Shown: positions 23,201-32,480 of the stretch, in pieces
Position numbering within the stretch: position 1 is the stretch's first letter
How the letters are laid out: each line of letters starts with the position of its first letter
NCBI RefSeq assembly: GCF_014356525.2
Contig: NC_052505.1
Coordinates: 14,394,135-14,458,134, forward strand
Reading direction: 5' to 3'
From: Nilaparvata lugens
Lineage: Eukaryota > Arthropoda > Insecta > Hemiptera > Delphacidae
DNA: 64,000 nucleotides
The notes under the pieces: model-generated
The model's input: only the letters and a program-made list of their open reading frames with translations
The model's database searches: none
Told to the model about the DNA's origin: nothing
Program-made: the position numbers and the translations under genes

Positions 23201-23395
23201 ACCAGCCGAGGTTGCCGTCCAGCTGACTGGTGTAGTGTTGGCCCCAGGACGAGGCCGGCTGCTGTTTCGACGCCTCCATCGACTGAGATGTGTCCTTGCT
23301 GTTGCCGCCATCTTGGCCATGACTGTTGTACACTGTGCTTGCTCCTCCAAAGTTGTTCAGCATCATTGAACTGTCCTCTAGGAGTGATAGATTAC
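14212..23395 (-). CDS. Giant exon of a large zinc-finger, low-complexity, probably nuclear protein (exon A)
   Basis: One open frame runs from a splice acceptor (AG at 23397-23396, after a T-rich tract) to about 15291, then continues in another frame to a donor at 14211-14210 (AAG|GTAAAA) in phase 0. The first Met codons are at 23366 and 23363; the frame is open back to the acceptor, so translation may begin in an earlier exon. Visible parts, numbered from Met 23366: a Pro/Tyr/His-rich N-terminus; a compact block near residues 410-430 (DVRQFLATWDDEEEE) that looks like the best-structured region; long Ser/Asn/Glu-rich disorder; basic blocks near 16730-16875 and 17515-17720; a KR-rich stretch near residue 2650 that suits a nuclear localisation signal; and a final C-x2-C (HCQRC, 14229-14250) that starts a zinc finger. 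The first 800 bp are much more GC-rich than the rest. Family not recognised. Nuclear role is inferred from composition and the fingers. Confidence 0.85.
14640..14830 (-). repeat. Coding tandem repeat, 42 bp (14 residues), about 4.5 copies
   Basis: Within the giant exon (3' frame) the unit DHCDSLPVENPVDK repeats about four and a half times, with copies differing by substitutions such as S/R, V/I and C/F. The period is a multiple of three. The unit is acidic, and its function is unknown. Confidence 0.85.
15246..15309 (-). other. Frame break inside the giant exon (-1 shift needed)
   Basis: The 5' frame ends at a TGA at 15248-15246. The 3' frame, open for 360 codons to a good splice donor, is closed upstream by TAG at 15309-15307. 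Both are open only across this roughly 60-bp overlap, so one base must be gained (or re-read) here. The A-rich run at 15299-15291 (AAAGAAAAG) is the natural place and would give a continuous ...KEKDCSVEGV... reading. No intron of workable size fits. The site does not match the X XXY YYZ form of programmed -1 frameshift signals. A one-base deletion in the assembly, or a real loss-of-function allele, are the alternatives. Confidence 0.8.
16146..16490 (-). repeat. Coding tandem repeat, 84-90 bp, four copies (CWSPQ/PHRL repeat)
   Basis: Four copies of a unit containing ES(K/N)xMExCWSPQ followed by EPHRL. The PHRL element recurs at 16150, 16234, 16321 and 16411 on the plus strand, giving periods of 84, 87 and 90 bp. 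Length changes are whole codons (extra Glu/Asp), which is what selection for an open frame leaves behind. Confidence 0.85.
17105..17225 (-). repeat. Serine-run low-complexity tract in the giant exon
   Basis: A stretch of more than 25 Ser residues broken by Asp and Asn, ending in an acidic SADED segment. Several synonymous Ser codons (TCA, TCG, TCT, AGT, AGC) are used, so this is not a simple trinucleotide expansion. It is followed on the C-terminal side by acidic and Asn-rich sequence. Confidence 0.8.
18478..18587 (-). repeat. Coding tandem repeat, 21 bp (7 residues), SPPQQ(N/S)(N/S/K)
   Basis: Five consecutive 21-bp units encoding SPPQQNN or SPPQQSN type heptads inside the giant exon. The period is a multiple of three and the frame stays open. 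Confidence 0.85.
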
Positions 23396-24810
23396 CTGCA
23401 AATAACAAAAATGAGAACAATAATTAAGGATTGCACTTGAAGTATTTTGAAACAGGTTTCTGGATCGTCATTTGTTCAGTGAGAGCATCATTTTTGAAAA
23501 AGTAAGACTGTTGAGTATATCACTATTCAAAATACACATAAAATACCTACTTATCTTGTTACTTCCCAACTTCCCTTTGCATGCAAAAAAAATGTTTCTC
23601 TTCCTCTTATCAAATTTGTTAATTTTATTTCTTAGTAATGTACGATTCTATGATTTATTATGTATACTTATATAGGCACCTAAAGAAAAACCTTCGGGTT
23701 TAGTAGGATCTCCAATGTAAATATTTTGTTCAATAAAGCTTGATTGATTGATTGATTGATACCTTTATTCTGTCAGAGAATTTTCTGAATAGCTCTGGAC
23801 TTCTTCTGTTTAAGAGCTTTGTTGCGATTTATGCATTAGAAATACTGATATAGCCTACCTATAGGCCTATAATAGGCTCTGTTAAATTAGTACTTATTTT
23901 AATTCATATTCTTAATATTTCCTATTGGTTTATTTCTTATTTTTAATCATTTTCAATTTTTCATTAACTTTTTTTCTTGATAATTATGAAGAACTTTGTT
24001 GTGTTGAATCGGGAACAGTTTTGGGCTATAATGCCAGTTGTTCCCATACCTGTATGTATTTTTTTTTTTTGTAAATAAATAAATAGTATATTTAGTAAGT
24101 GGACCCTGTTTTAATAATTACTATTCTGTTGTACTAATTCCTCTGACTGTTCTAATTTTATCTGTAGCTTTGACGTTTTTTACGACACTTTGTGTTTTAT
24201 GACAATAAAAGGATTATTAGAAAATAAATAACATACAGTAACTTACTACTCTTTGTACATAAAAAATGAAAATGAAATACAGTGAACTAACAGAAATGAA
24301 CCAACAGTTTAATTGCTGTAAAATCAAAATAATAATCAATTTATTATAATATTTTGTACTATCTATTATTAAAAAATTATCATAATATTCATTCCGAAAA
24401 AATCATGTTATTAGTTCAATTCATTTAGTTGGTACTAGACTGAAAAAATGAGATATTGATTGTTCTCTAACTGAGATATCTAGCATTGGAATCAATCTGC
24501 AGAGGATCTAAGATAGTTATGTTTGAATGAGAAGATAATAGTGGAAGAATGGGTAATAAAATAATTAATAAATAATGGGTACTTAAATAATTAATTATAA
24601 GAAAGTAGACGAATTTATAGAAAATTACAAGTGAATAAATTTAAACTATTATTGTATTATATTACAGCTACAAGAAATCCTGATTGTTTAAAAACAACTC
24701 GTTTGAAAGTTTTATTTTACTTCAAGATAGGAAATTTGTCTGTTTTTTGTAATGATTCAATGGTTCAATGATTAGAGTACAATGATTGAGGTCAACCTCA
24801 TTAACCGTAC
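23396..24810. other. AT-rich sequence upstream of the giant exon; retroelement tails
   Basis: No upstream exon or promoter could be identified. About 23670-23762 ends in CAATAAAGCTTGATTGATTG with an (ATTG)n run, and about 24003-24085 ends in a T-run and GTAAATAAATAAATAG; both look like 3' tails of non-LTR retrotransposons. The second shares the phrase GGAAC(A/C)GTTTTGGGC with 45280 and 62610. Confidence 0.5.
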
Positions 24811-24989
24811 AGCCAGTTACACACACATCGACTTTTGGACGTACGATTTTTTGGCGTCCTTATGAAATCTATCAGATTAAACGGAACTTGACAAACATCA
24901 TCTGTTTGAAATCATCTGTTTAATCTAATAGAATTTATAAGGACGGCAAAAAATCGTATATCCAAAGAACGATATGTGTGTAACTGGCT
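24811..24989. mobile_element. Foldback MITE with TAC flanks
   Basis: Inverted ends AGCCAGTTACACACACATCG and its complement, inner arms around GTACGATTTTTTGGCGTCCT, and TAC on both sides (24808-24810 and 24990-24992). No coding capacity. Confidence 0.7.
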
Positions 24990-25259
24990 TACCACAGCTT
25001 CAACTAAAGTTAACATTACACATACTCGTCTTACAGTTTGAACTAGTGATATAAATTGGAAGAGGAACAGATTTGTACGAAACTTTGTTCTGTATTCTTC
25101 ATAGAGTAGCAACACTGAATATTGTTGAGGAAGTAAATTAATAAAAATATGCAACAGCATTATAACTAAATATGTACCAGTTATACAGCTGCTCTACTTC
25201 AAGAGAAAAAATATAGATATATATTATTTTATGAATTACGTGTTTGGAGTATTAGGCCC

Positions 25260-25380
25260 TTTTGCACAAAATCCTGTTGAATTTTAATTATGATTAAATT
25301 TCTCGAGAACTAATCAGAGAAGCTTGCTTCTCAGAAAAACCTTCTCTGATTGGTTCTCGTGGTATTAAATCGGGATTAAA
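25260..25380. repeat. Imperfect palindrome around GAGAAGCTTGCTTCTC
   Basis: CGAGAACTAATCAGAGAAGC and its near complement flank a short loop. Probably the centre of a foldback element. Confidence 0.5.
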
Positions 25381-25382
25381 AA

Positions 25383-25690
25383 CGTTATAATGACAGTATT
25401 TGATCAACTTTGGTATTGCTATCCTTGTCTTTTGTATTGTTATCAACCGACAAAGCCGGTGGTACTATCCTTTTCAAGGTCCACAATGATGACAATAATG
25501 TTTTTGAGAGTGTAGAAATGTAATTAATTAATGCAGAGAATCGGCATCGCTATTCTTCTATCTTTATCCACTGCCATTATAACGTGGACCACACTATAGA
25601 TACAGTCATAGCCACCTCTACAATAATAATATTATTAGAGGTGGCTATGATACAGTTTACTGTACCTAGAATGTATTCTAGGTACGTTGA
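25383..25690. mobile_element. Degenerate MITE family B copy, followed by two small hairpins
   Basis: The left side resembles the inner part of family B, and the right end reads ACTGCCATTATAACGTGGAC to about 25599. Next come a hairpin whose arms are TCATAGCCACCTCTA and its complement (25607-25652) and another around ACCTAGAATG (25660-25685). Confidence 0.55.
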
Positions 25691-26261
25691 TACAGTTGAA
25701 AAATTATTGATAGGCCTACTATCGCACAATAAAATTTATTAGAAATGTATCAGTGCAAACCAAACTAGATAAGGTAATTGAATACAGTCAAATCGGAAAT
25801 CATAAAAATAGAAATTGATGAAGACATCACCTGCAGATATCAATAGATAAAGTTCTATTCACAACACTCTTCCACAACCACACACAGTTAGGATGAGCCA
25901 CGCTGAACATCACTTTCGAAATCAACGGATTAACTGAGATTTGAGACATATTGAATCACCAGACTAACAGTCGAAGAGCTTCTAGCATGTACCGTTGGTA
26001 TAGCAAGGTGACAAACAGTCAGACTAATTCACAGTTGAAAGACTAAGGCTGATAAGCAGTTGGAAAGAGACTCAAATTAGCAGAAGTTAAGCTAGAATAC
26101 TGTTAAGAAGAATGCAAACATTACGCTGAACAGTGTTATAAGCAGGTAAACAAATTTCACGCCGCTAATTAGGGATCAGTGACCCAAGATATGAGTAATA
26201 CTGTGTGTTATAATTTGTAATTGAGTAGTCTATTCTCTTACAATTATAGTGAATATTAAAC

Positions 26262-26550
26262 GGACTTGTGTTTTCGCTAATTAATATTATCGAATTTGAA
26301 TATGAATTTGAATTTCAATATAGTGAATATAACCGACTTGTGTTTTCGCTAATTAATATTATAGAGTTTGAATATGAATTTGAATTCCAATATAGTGAAT
26401 ATAACCGACTTGTGTTTTGGCTAATTAGTATTATAGAATTTGTATTTCAATATAGTGAATATAACCGACTTGTGTTTTGGCTAATTAATATTATAGAATT
26501 TGAATATGAATTTGAATTTCAATATAGTGGATATAACCGACTTGTGTTTT
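26262..26550 (+). repeat. Tandem repeat, 72-bp unit, about four copies
   Basis: The phrase ATAACCGACTTGTGTTTT recurs at about 26332, 26403, 26463 and 26536, with a diverged first copy at 26260. Spacing is 72 bp except one copy shortened to 60 bp. The resulting 94-codon open frame (Phe/Tyr/Glu-rich) follows from periods divisible by three and AT-rich composition; I do not call it a gene. Confidence 0.75.
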
Positions 26551-26949
26551 GATGAAGAATAATGTGTTTGCTTATTAACATTATTGTATTCAAGTATTAA
26601 AGTATTCACTTTTACCAAAGTGAAAAGTTAATAAAGTAAAAATATAGTTCGAAACTGGATACTTCAAAAATAATACAATCACTTTCAATGATTACTCAAC
26701 CCAGATTTATTTCAAATTTAGAAGGAAGTCAATTATAATGAATATAGTTTCATTACGGTAATTTATTTCTCTTCTACTACACTATTATATAAATGGAACA
26801 TATTATTCACAATGAAGGAATAATGATTACTTTTGTAATAAATTATTGATATGTTAATACAAAATATTGTATTTTACAAATTAAGTATTTAATAGGGCTA
26901 CTTGAATGCTAATTATTATAGAAAATGATTAGTACCCTCTTTATATTGT

Positions 26950-27045
26950 TTATATAAACACAACTAGTTTCCAGCACTATGTCATTTTCCAGTCTCAATA
27001 ATTTAACTCTTGAAAACGGCATGAGTACTAGTAACAAGTTGTGTT
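26950..27045. repeat. Hairpin with degenerate hammerhead-like core, locus 2
   Basis: Arms ACACAACTAGTTTCCAGCAC and its imperfect complement enclose a short loop. Each arm reads CT(G/T)GAAAA-TG-hairpin-GAAAC-like in one direction. Weakest member of the family. Confidence 0.4.
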
Positions 27046-27149
27046 CATATAAAAAATATAAATATAAACTAATCAATTATCTATTTTCTGTATAGGGCTA
27101 CTTGTAATATAAATAGAAAGAGAAATTAAAATTTCAGTACCCTTTTTGA

Positions 27150-27285
27150 ATTATTTTATCACAACATGTTTCAACATGTTGCCATTTTCAGTCATCACTT
27201 GAAAGTGATATCACTTGAAAATGGCATCAATGTTGAAACATGTTGTGATAGAATAATTCAAAAAGGGTACTGAGATTTATATATT
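27150..27285. repeat. Hairpin with degenerate hammerhead-like core, locus 3
   Basis: Long arms (GAATTATTTTATCACAACAT and its complement) with CTTGAAAATGGCATCAATGT then TGAAACATGT. It shares the flanking TATAAATAGAAA context with locus 1. Confidence 0.5.
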
Positions 27286-27299
27286 TTTTTCTATTTATA

Positions 27300-28224
27300 A
27301 ACTAATCAATTTTTGATGTACTTTCATAGTTTCAACCAACACACCAATCACAAAATGAGAATCGCAAATAATATCGGGGACACGATGTTGAATAATTCTT
27401 TAAATTCACCTTTTCGATGTTGAAAAATTCTTTAGAATTCTTTTACATAAGTGCAAGTCATTCTTCTCAACATTATAAACGCGTGGTATCTAACACAACT
27501 AGGTTTATTCATCATCAATAACATTGTTAATTATTATGAATACATAAAAAACATCAAAGATAACATACAACAAATCAAGGGTGTATTCAGTATACAGGGA
27601 AGTAAGAGAATATTGTAAAAGAAGGATTAACTTTTTGTCACTTATGGTTCTGCATTCCCATGAAGGTAAGAGAAGATATTATCATTGTCATGAGTAAACA
27701 CCTTTATTATTTTCAGATTAGCTACATATGTCTACATTGCTACTTGATAGATAAACTTGGAGACAAGTAGACAAAGATCTATTTGTTCTAATTTGTTTTT
27801 ATGAATGAAATAACCAATCATGTAAATCGTACTATAAATAAATAAATCGGTTGAATGAAGCTTTTAAACAAGAAAAATTTTACATTTATAAGGGAAACAA
27901 TCAGACTAGTTGGGAAGAGTGATAATAGTGACAACAGCTATTATTTACAGGTTCAGTCAACAAGAACTTCAATGCTAGGAACATCCATTAAAGGCAACAA
28001 CTTGATTTCACGGTGAAGAACACAATAAGTTGAAGTCATTGGCGTACTAAACAATATATCCTACTTCCAGTTTTGTTCACAATCAGAAATTCTACTTTCA
28101 ACTTTGATAATACTGCAGTATCTGTATCTGTCATTATCGTATAGACACTACTTTCAAAAGTGAAGCTTTTCTGTTAGTTCTAAAAAAAAAAAATGAATGT
28201 TGTCATGTGTCAATCTTCTAGTTC
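27300..28224. other. AT-rich sequence with no recognised gene
   Basis: No exon, RNA gene or clear mobile element seen. Confidence 0.5.
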
Positions 28225-29621
28225 TAATTCATAGGCTGCATTCTATTCTTAAAGTTCTACAATTATTTTACTTGGCGGTATTTTACCAGTTCAATATCTT
28301 ATTTTGTACCGGTTGAGATAACTGAGGATGGCCACTAACGACGAGACAAGTGTGTATCGAGCATGTGTGAACGGACATGTTGTCTTCGAACGAAGAGCTT
28401 CGTGAAAGGCTTCGAACGAGAAAAACAGCTGTTTGACAGCAGCTCCTAATGGAAATTAAACAACCAATAACAATAAATAAACCACTGGAAAATTACAAAT
28501 CAGTATGAGACAAAAATAATTTAACCTCAGAAAGAACATCGAAATTAAAAACCTAACCTCAAAATATTATCGCTGATGACACAACATGTACGACGAGCAT
28601 GTGTGTACATACAACAACCAATAACAATCAATAAACCACTGGAATTACAGATCATTATGATACAAAAAGAATTTAACCTAAAATAGAGCAACGAATAAAA
28701 ATAAACAACAAAACATCGAAGATATAAAAACCTAACCTCAAAATATTTTTGCTGATGACACAACATGCATGACTAGCATGTGTGTACACACATGTTCAAC
28801 ACACTTGTCCTGTCGAAAGTGGCCACCCTCATTTCCATCTACAATATTCGTTTTCTAACCGATAATAAATGTTATTCTATAAAACAGTCTAAATTATAGA
28901 GTCGTCTCATAAAATAATGAATCATTAATCGAACCGTAACTTTATTAGTAGAGTCACAACTGAAAGTGCCAATTATTGAATTCACGGAGCAATGGTCTAA
29001 TCTCTTAATACAATGATGAACTATTTTTCAATTCTAAACAATGTTACCACCATTCTCTAAACATTTAACTTTAAAATGATGATTATTGAAAATGAAACAA
29101 ATCAAAATTGTTATTCACAATTCAAACAATTAAGGGTCCTGCCAAACCAGAAGGTTATAAATTATAAAGGTTTCAAAAATTTTATAATGTAAAATTTATA
29201 ATATCCAACTCTCACTAACAATTTTTGCGCTCGGATACAAGCAACGGAAATTCAATCATCGGACATAGATTTTAACTTTGTCCAAATTCACTTTCCTCAA
29301 TCAATAAGCCATGAGTTGAGTGGTGTTGAATAGCAATATGACACGACCAACCCATTTTGTAGATTGTGTGATGGTAAAAGGTGTGAGAGAGAGAGAGTGA
29401 GAGAGGCATGAAAAGATGTAGGTCGACAAGTGAAATCGATGGAAATGATAAGAGATAGAAGATAAGACAATTTTTGGTGGAAAATGCGATAGCCACATGA
29501 ATGTTTGTTTGTAAAGTATGGAAAAGAAGTGATAGACAAATAATGGGAATCGATTTTTCCCATATAGAATGATTACTAAGAGTTGTGTTGGTGAAGGCGG
29601 ATGATTCATTCCTGTCAATTA
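28225..29621. repeat. Segmental repeat, copy A
   Basis: Shares its full length with copy C (34574-35794), and its part from about 28562 with copy B (30635-31705). It begins with a MITE family A element and ends in a region with a (GA)n tract near 29388. Short ORFs in it recur in all copies and have no recognisable product. Confidence 0.85.
28325..28829. mobile_element. MITE family A copy inside segment A
   Basis: Ends AGGATGGCCACTAACGACGA and GTCGAAAGTGGCCACCCT are inverted. The inside has GACAGCAGCTCCTAATGG, an AATAAACCACTGGAA phrase that occurs twice, and ACATGTGTGTACACACATGT. No transposase. Confidence 0.7.
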
Positions 29622-29837
29622 TGTTGTTTTAAAGGCAATTCTGTATTTGAGTTTTTAAAAGATGATGCTAATTTCTGTGATTTTTTGTTGTAGTATGTGA
29701 GTGTGATGAATTTTTGGTCATTTTCCATATTATTTTTGGTTGATGATTTTGTTCTTATTTTGTGGAGTAGGTTGTCAACTAGAGTGGATGAGTATCCATT
29801 TTGTTGGGCAATGAATTTGATTGTGAGCAACCAAGAG

Positions 29838-30453
29838 CTCAACGATCAAATTCATTGCCAACAAAATGGATACTCATCCACTCTAGTTGACAACCTACTC
29901 CACAAAATAAGAACAAAATCATCAACCAAAAATAATATGGAAAATGACCAAAAATTCATCACACTCACATACTACAACAAAAAATCACAGAAATTAGCAT
30001 CATCTTTTAAAAAGCTCAAATACAGAATTGCCTTTAAAACAACAAATTCACTGAGGAAACATTTTCAAAATTATCAAACAAACAAACAGAGATTTAGCAC
30101 CAGGCATCTACAAATTAAAATGTAATGATTGTAGTAAACTGTATATCGGACAGACTGGACGTGACTTTCAGACAAGATACAAAGAGCACATCAGAGCCAT
30201 TAATAAACCACATAGCCACTCAAACTTTGCTGACCATATTATATCCACAAACCACACATACACAGACATCGCCACCAATCTTGAAATCCTCCATATCTCT
30301 CAAAAAAGCAGAAAACTCAATGTATTAGAACAATACGAAATCTACAACCACACAAAACAGTTTCCCAACAGTCTCCTAAATGATCAAATAAATTTCTCTT
30401 CCCACACACTCTTTGACAAAATAGTCCAAAGTTCAAAAATACCGCCACACTAA
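29838..30453 (+). pseudogene. Penelope-like reverse transcriptase end plus GIY-YIG endonuclease (frameshifted)
   Basis: The first frame (to about 30088) reads QQNGYSSTLVDNLLHKIRTK and on to NYQTNKQ, the C-terminal part of the reverse transcriptase. A frame change of one base near 30085-30091 leads to DLAPGIYKLKCNDCSKLYIG, which shows the GIY and YIG motifs and a C-x2-C between them, then QTGRDFQTRYKEH with the conserved Arg, and LEQYEIY with the likely catalytic Glu. The frame ends at TAA (30451-30453). Penelope-like elements use this nuclease for insertion. The truncated 5' end and the frame break make it a pseudogene, though the nuclease domain itself looks intact. Confidence 0.8.
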
Positions 30454-30539
30454 ATATCCACCAACCCAACCCCCACCACAACCTATTCCACCACCTTCAT
30501 CCCTTACCACACATAGCCTTGTCATCTGAGTGAATTCCC

Positions 30540-30585
30540 ACAGTCTGATGATGACCAACAACAGGTCGAAACGATCGTCACTATA
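30540..30585 (+). ncRNA. Hammerhead-ribozyme-like motif of the Penelope-like element
   Basis: CTGATGA at 30545-30551, a 4-bp stem II (GACC/GGTC, loop AACAACA), GAAA at 30568-30571, then C-GATC-GTC with a minimal stem III of two pairs (AC/GT) and the expected GTC cleavage triplet ending at 30579. AGT before CTGATGA can pair with ACT after GTC as a short stem I. All core bases are present. Minimal type I hammerheads with tiny stem III are known in these elements. The short stem I is the weak point. Confidence 0.6.
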
Positions 30586-30634
30586 CAAAAAGTAAGTGCA
30601 TTTTCACTTCAAAAGTTTTTTAAAATTCAAGTTT

Positions 30635-31705
30635 AATATTATCGCTGATGACACAACATGTACGACGAGCATGTGTGTACATACAACAACCAATAACAAT
30701 CAATAAACCACTGGAATTACAGATCATTATGATACAAAAAGAATTTAACCTAAAATAGAGCAACGAATAAAAATAAACAACAAAACATCGAAGATATAAA
30801 AACCTAACCTCAAAATATTTTTGCTGATGACACAACATGCATGACTAGCATGTGTGTACACACATGTTCAACACACTTGTCCTGTCGAAAGTGGCCACCC
30901 TTATTTCCATCTACAATATTTGTTTTCTAACCGATAATAAATGTTATTCTATAAAACAGTCTAAATTATAGAGTCGTCTCATAAAATAATGAATCATTAA
31001 TCAAACCGTAACTTTATTAGTAGAGTCACAACTGAAAGTGCCAATTATTGAATTCACGGAGCAATGGTCTAATCTCTTAATACAATGATGAACTATTTTT
31101 CAATTCTAAACAATGTTACCACCATTCTCTAAACATTTAACTTTAAAATGATGATTATTGAAAATGAAACAAATCAAAATTGTTATTCACAATTCAAACA
31201 ATTGAGGGTCCTGCCAAACCAGAAGGTTATAAATTATAAAGGTTTCAAAAATTTTATAATGTAAAATTTATAATATCCAACTCTCACTAACAATTTTTGC
31301 GCTCGGATACAAGCAACGGAAATTCAATCATCGGACATAGATTTTAACTTTGTCCAAATTCACTTTCCTCAATCAATAAGCCATGAGTTGAGTGGTGTTG
31401 AATAGCAATATGACACGACCAACCCATTTTGTAGATTGTGTGATGGTAAAAGGTGAGAGAGAGAGAGAGAGAGAGAAAGAGAGTGAGAGAGGCATGAAAA
31501 GATGTAGGTCGACAAGTGAAATCGATGGAAATGATAAGAGATGGAAGATAAGACAATTTTTGGTGGAAAATGCGATAGCCACATGAATGTTTGTTTGTAA
31601 AGTATGGAAAAGAAGTGATAGACAAATAATGGGAATCGATTTTTCCCATATAGAATGATTACTAAGAGTTGTGTTGGTGAAGGCGGATGATTCATTCCTG
31701 TCAAT
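30635..31705. repeat. Segmental repeat, copy B (directly repeats 28562-29621)
   Basis: Nearly identical to the second part of copy A, in the same orientation and immediately after the Penelope-like insert. Differences are scattered substitutions and a longer (GA)n tract near 31457. It carries the right half of a family A MITE (to about 30900). Confidence 0.85.
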
Positions 31706-31929
31706 TATATTGATTCAAAGTGTTTTAGATTCACTAAAATTAATTGATGTTTCAGTTCAGCCCCCTATTGTTTGACAATGTGCGAGGATTGGACATTGTG
31801 AATGGACTTGTCCATCAAATAAAACATTTTTGAACGATTCCACTTCGATGACAAGACACGTTAGCGCCTTTCAACACGTCTACTTGTTGAATGAAAACAC
31901 TGTGATGTTGTCTAGAAATATCACGAGTT

Positions 31930-32035
31930 TAATGTAAAATTACATACATGTTTCAACACCAATGGTGTCATCTTCAGGAGTGAAATCTGAACACCTTAAC
32001 ATTTAAGATCATACCATTGGTGTTGAAACATCTAT
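31930..32035. repeat. Hairpin with hammerhead-like core, locus 4
   Basis: The minus strand of 31940-31985 reads CTGAAGATGACACCATTGGT then GTTGAAACATGTATGT: a CTGAAGA box, a perfect short hairpin (ACACCATTGGTGT), GAAAC and ATGTA. It differs from a hammerhead core by A for T in the CTGATGA box. The plus-strand arm at 32012-32035 repeats ACCATTGGTGTTGAAACAT. Confidence 0.5.
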
Positions 32036-32146
32036 TTAATTCCACAGTAAATTCGTATATTTCTAGACAACATCTCAGTGTTTTCATTATGGATAGATAT
32101 CACAACATCTCACCAACAACATTATCTGAAGACATCTACTTGTAGC

Positions 32147-32480
32147 TTTACCTGGCATCAAACTACTCTGTCAAAGGAATATGCATATTGCTAGACAGTA
32201 GAATAATAATTATTCTTCCTTTAATTGGAAAAAAACTATTTAATCAAGAACGAGTCAAAATCTTTTAATAATAGTAGCAAAAGTACGATGGGAAAAATGA
32301 ACCAGACATTGTCCTTTTCTTTTATCAGCCTTGGAAGCTTCCTGATGGTTGACAAAGTCGTCTCCTAAAGAACAATGAGTACAAAACGACTGATTTTCTA
32401 CCTTGTTCTGTTATAATTTTCAAGATTGCTGAATTAGAGCTCAATGAAGAAGATATATCAAGAGCTATGATATAGCTAAT
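32147..32480. repeat. Segmental repeat continuation, also at 35793-36130
   Basis: TTTACCTGGCATCA through GAGCTCAATGAAGAAGATAT matches 35793-36130 closely. Together with copies A/B and C it shows that roughly 28.2-32.5 kb and 34.6-36.1 kb are one duplicated block. A third, short echo of the end lies at 36145-36290. Confidence 0.8.

Larger units (their letters stand above)
29622..30636 (+). mobile_element. 5'-truncated Penelope-like retroelement with inverted start
   Basis: An insertion between segment repeats A and B. Its left 200 bp (29622-29830) is the reverse complement of 29838-30045, so the element begins as a palindrome. The plus-strand part encodes the end of a reverse transcriptase and a GIY-YIG endonuclease, followed by a hammerhead-like motif. 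Inverted and partial copies, direct flanking repeats and hammerhead motifs are known traits of Penelope-like elements. Confidence 0.8.

Noticed and set aside
14212..23395. Naming the large gene after known big low-complexity zinc-finger or PHD proteins (for example RAI1/TCF20-like or ZNF608-like)
   Set aside because: Only general composition agrees. The finger sequences and the DVRQFLATWDDEEEE block did not match any family I could recall with confidence.
26268..26552. 94-codon ORF over the 72-bp tandem repeat as a gene
   Set aside because: The frame is explained by period length and base composition; there is no start context or motif.
28545..31704. Recurring minus-strand ORFs of 70-110 codons in segment copies A, B and C
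   Set aside because: They recur because the segment is duplicated, overlap each other in several frames, contain the complement of a (GA)n tract, and are broken in copy C.
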